Shown here: piece by piece, positions 5,976 through 6,685 of the stretch | How the letters are laid out: each line of letters starts with the position of its first letter | Numbering within the stretch: the stretch's first letter is position 1 | Assembly: GCA_025350285.1 (NCBI GenBank) | Contig: JANXYE010000626.1 | Location: forward strand, 1 to 6,685 | Length of the DNA: 6,685 nucleotides | Source: Chloroflexota bacterium | Lineage (GTDB): Bacteria > Chloroflexota > Dehalococcoidia > Tepidiformales > Tepidiformaceae | Reading direction: 5' to 3' | The notes under the pieces: generated by a model | Seen by the model: the letters and a program-made list of their open reading frames with translations, nothing else | Told to the model about the DNA's origin: nothing | Database searches by the model: none | Position numbers and translations under genes: made by a program

Positions 5976-6685
5976 ATGGCGGCTGGCACGTGGCGGCTTT
6001 CGGCGATCCAGCGGGCGGGCGTGCGGGTCGCCTCCGTGACGATCGGCTCGGGCTTGCAGCGAGGGCTGGGCGGCTTGCTCGCCATCGCCATCCTCGCGGC
6101 CGCCAACCGGGGCGAAGATCTCGCCGCGGCCGGGGTGGCGGGCGTTGCGCTGGTGCTCGTCTCAATCGCCTTCGCCGTGGCCGACATGGGGACCTCCCAG
6201 GCCGTCATCCGCGACTTCAGCGCAACTTCGCCCACCTCCCGCGAATTCTGGCGCGTGGCGCGGCTCAAGGTCGGGCTCGGCGTTGTGGCGACCGTGATCG
6301 TCACTCTCCTCAGCGCGCTGTTTTGGACGCGCGAAGGGACGCTCGCGCTGGCCGCCGCGTCGCTGGCAATCCCCGCTCTGGCAATGACCTCCACGGCGAC
6401 GGGCAAGCTCGTCGTCGATGGCGAGGGTGTGCGGCTGGGCTTCGCCGCGGTGCTTGGTTTCGCCGCTGGCTGCGTGCCAATCGCCGCCTGGCTGGCGGCC
6501 GGGGGCTCGCTGGCGGCACTCGTGCTTGCATTCCCAGTTGCGCGCCTCACGGAGTCTGTCGCGCTCACCATCGGCTGCAGCTTCGCGCGGAGGGCACATG
6601 CCCCTCGCGCACCGCGATTCGACCTCCTCTGGCTAAGGAGCTGTCTGCCGCTCGGAGCGATGTCGGTACTACAGACGGCCTATTC
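5976..6685 (+). CDS. Polysaccharide flippase-like membrane protein (Wzx/MATE-type), 3'-truncated by window edge
   Basis: From ATG 5976 the frame stays open to the right edge, giving 236 residues of an incomplete protein. GGGGA at 5966-5970, 5 nt upstream, supports the start. Hydrophobic segments lie at about residues 18-43, 49-70, 99-117, 122-141, 154-175 and 178-199, so at least five or six membrane spans, without a cleavable signal peptide. The short cytoplasmic stretch after span 2, ADMGTSQAVIRDFS (69-82), resembles the D-x-G-x-x-x-A-x-I/V-R signature of Wzx-type O-antigen/teichoic-acid flippases and RfbX relatives. Such proteins move lipid-linked oligosaccharides across the cytoplasmic membrane. 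The neighbouring glycosyltransferases and rmlB support that job. Assignment is by topology, this motif and context; another multi-spanning transporter of the MOP superfamily cannot be excluded. Confidence 0.75.
   Translation, partial: MAAGTWRLSAIQRAGVRVASVTIGSGLQRGLGGLLAIAILAAANRGEDLAAAGVAGVALVLVSIAFAVADMGTSQAVIRDFSATSPTSREFWRVARLKVGLGVVATVIVTLLSALFWTREGTLALAAASLAIPALAMTSTATGKLVVDGEGVRLGFAAVLGFAAGCVPIAAWLAAGGSLAALVLAFPVARLTESVALTIGCSFARRAHAPRAPRFDLLWLRSCLPLGAMSVLQTAY

Noticed and set aside
4915..6165. A 416-codon open frame on the - strand
   Set aside because: It is antisense to the rightward glycosyltransferase and flippase-like gene, low in complexity and rich in Arg/Pro/Ala, with no motif.
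5912..6571. A 219-codon Ser/Ala/Thr-rich open frame on the - strand
   Set aside because: It mirrors the membrane-protein gene on the + strand; its composition follows from antisense hydrophobic codons and it has no domain.

Overview
The window looks like a high-GC bacterial chromosome segment. Genes are packed tightly, with GTG starts, 4-nt stop/start overlaps and strong G/C at third codon positions. No taxonomic marker is present. The combination of a selenocysteine-type SelD, a cytosolic zf-HC2 anti-sigma factor and a sEH-like epoxide hydrolase would fit Chloroflexota or a high-GC Gram-positive-like lineage, but this is a low-confidence inference. No mobile elements, CRISPR arrays, tRNAs or rRNAs were seen. 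There is no gene-free stretch over 300 bases.

Layout. (1) Positions 2-625, + strand: the C-terminal two thirds of an alpha/beta-hydrolase epoxide hydrolase, cut by the left edge. (2) 652-1326 and 1340-1597, + strand: an ECF-type sigma factor followed by a small soluble zinc-finger anti-sigma protein. (3) 1598-1690: a short convergent spacer with two GC-rich hairpins. (4) 4731 down to 1691, - strand: a three-gene operon of dTDP-glucose 4,6-dehydratase (rmlB), a family 2 glycosyltransferase and selenide, water dikinase (selD). (5) 4732-4890: a divergent intergenic region. (6) 4891-5952 and 5976-6685, + strand: a second family 2 glycosyltransferase and the start of a multi-spanning polysaccharide flippase-like protein, cut by the right edge.

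Main result. selD is a selenoprotein gene. An ORF finder sees only 300 codons from a TTG at 2593 and loses the catalytic N-terminus. Reading the same frame upstream through one in-frame TGA (2689-2687) reaches an ATG at 2749 with a good Shine-Dalgarno sequence, 6 nt after the glycosyltransferase stop. The restored 352-residue protein carries the SelD active-site loop as C-G-G-U-A-S-K, with the TGA exactly where E. coli SelD has its essential Cys17. A hairpin that could serve as a bacterial SECIS starts 4 nt after the TGA. The host should therefore decode UGA as selenocysteine (SelA, SelB, tRNA-Sec), although none of those genes is in this window.

How the genes fit together. rmlB, the two glycosyltransferases and the flippase-like protein form a divergent cell-surface polysaccharide locus: nucleotide-sugar synthesis, sugar transfer, then export across the membrane. 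selD is unrelated by pathway but appears co-transcribed at the 3' end of the leftward arm. The sigma/anti-sigma pair and the epoxide hydrolase show no clear functional link to either.
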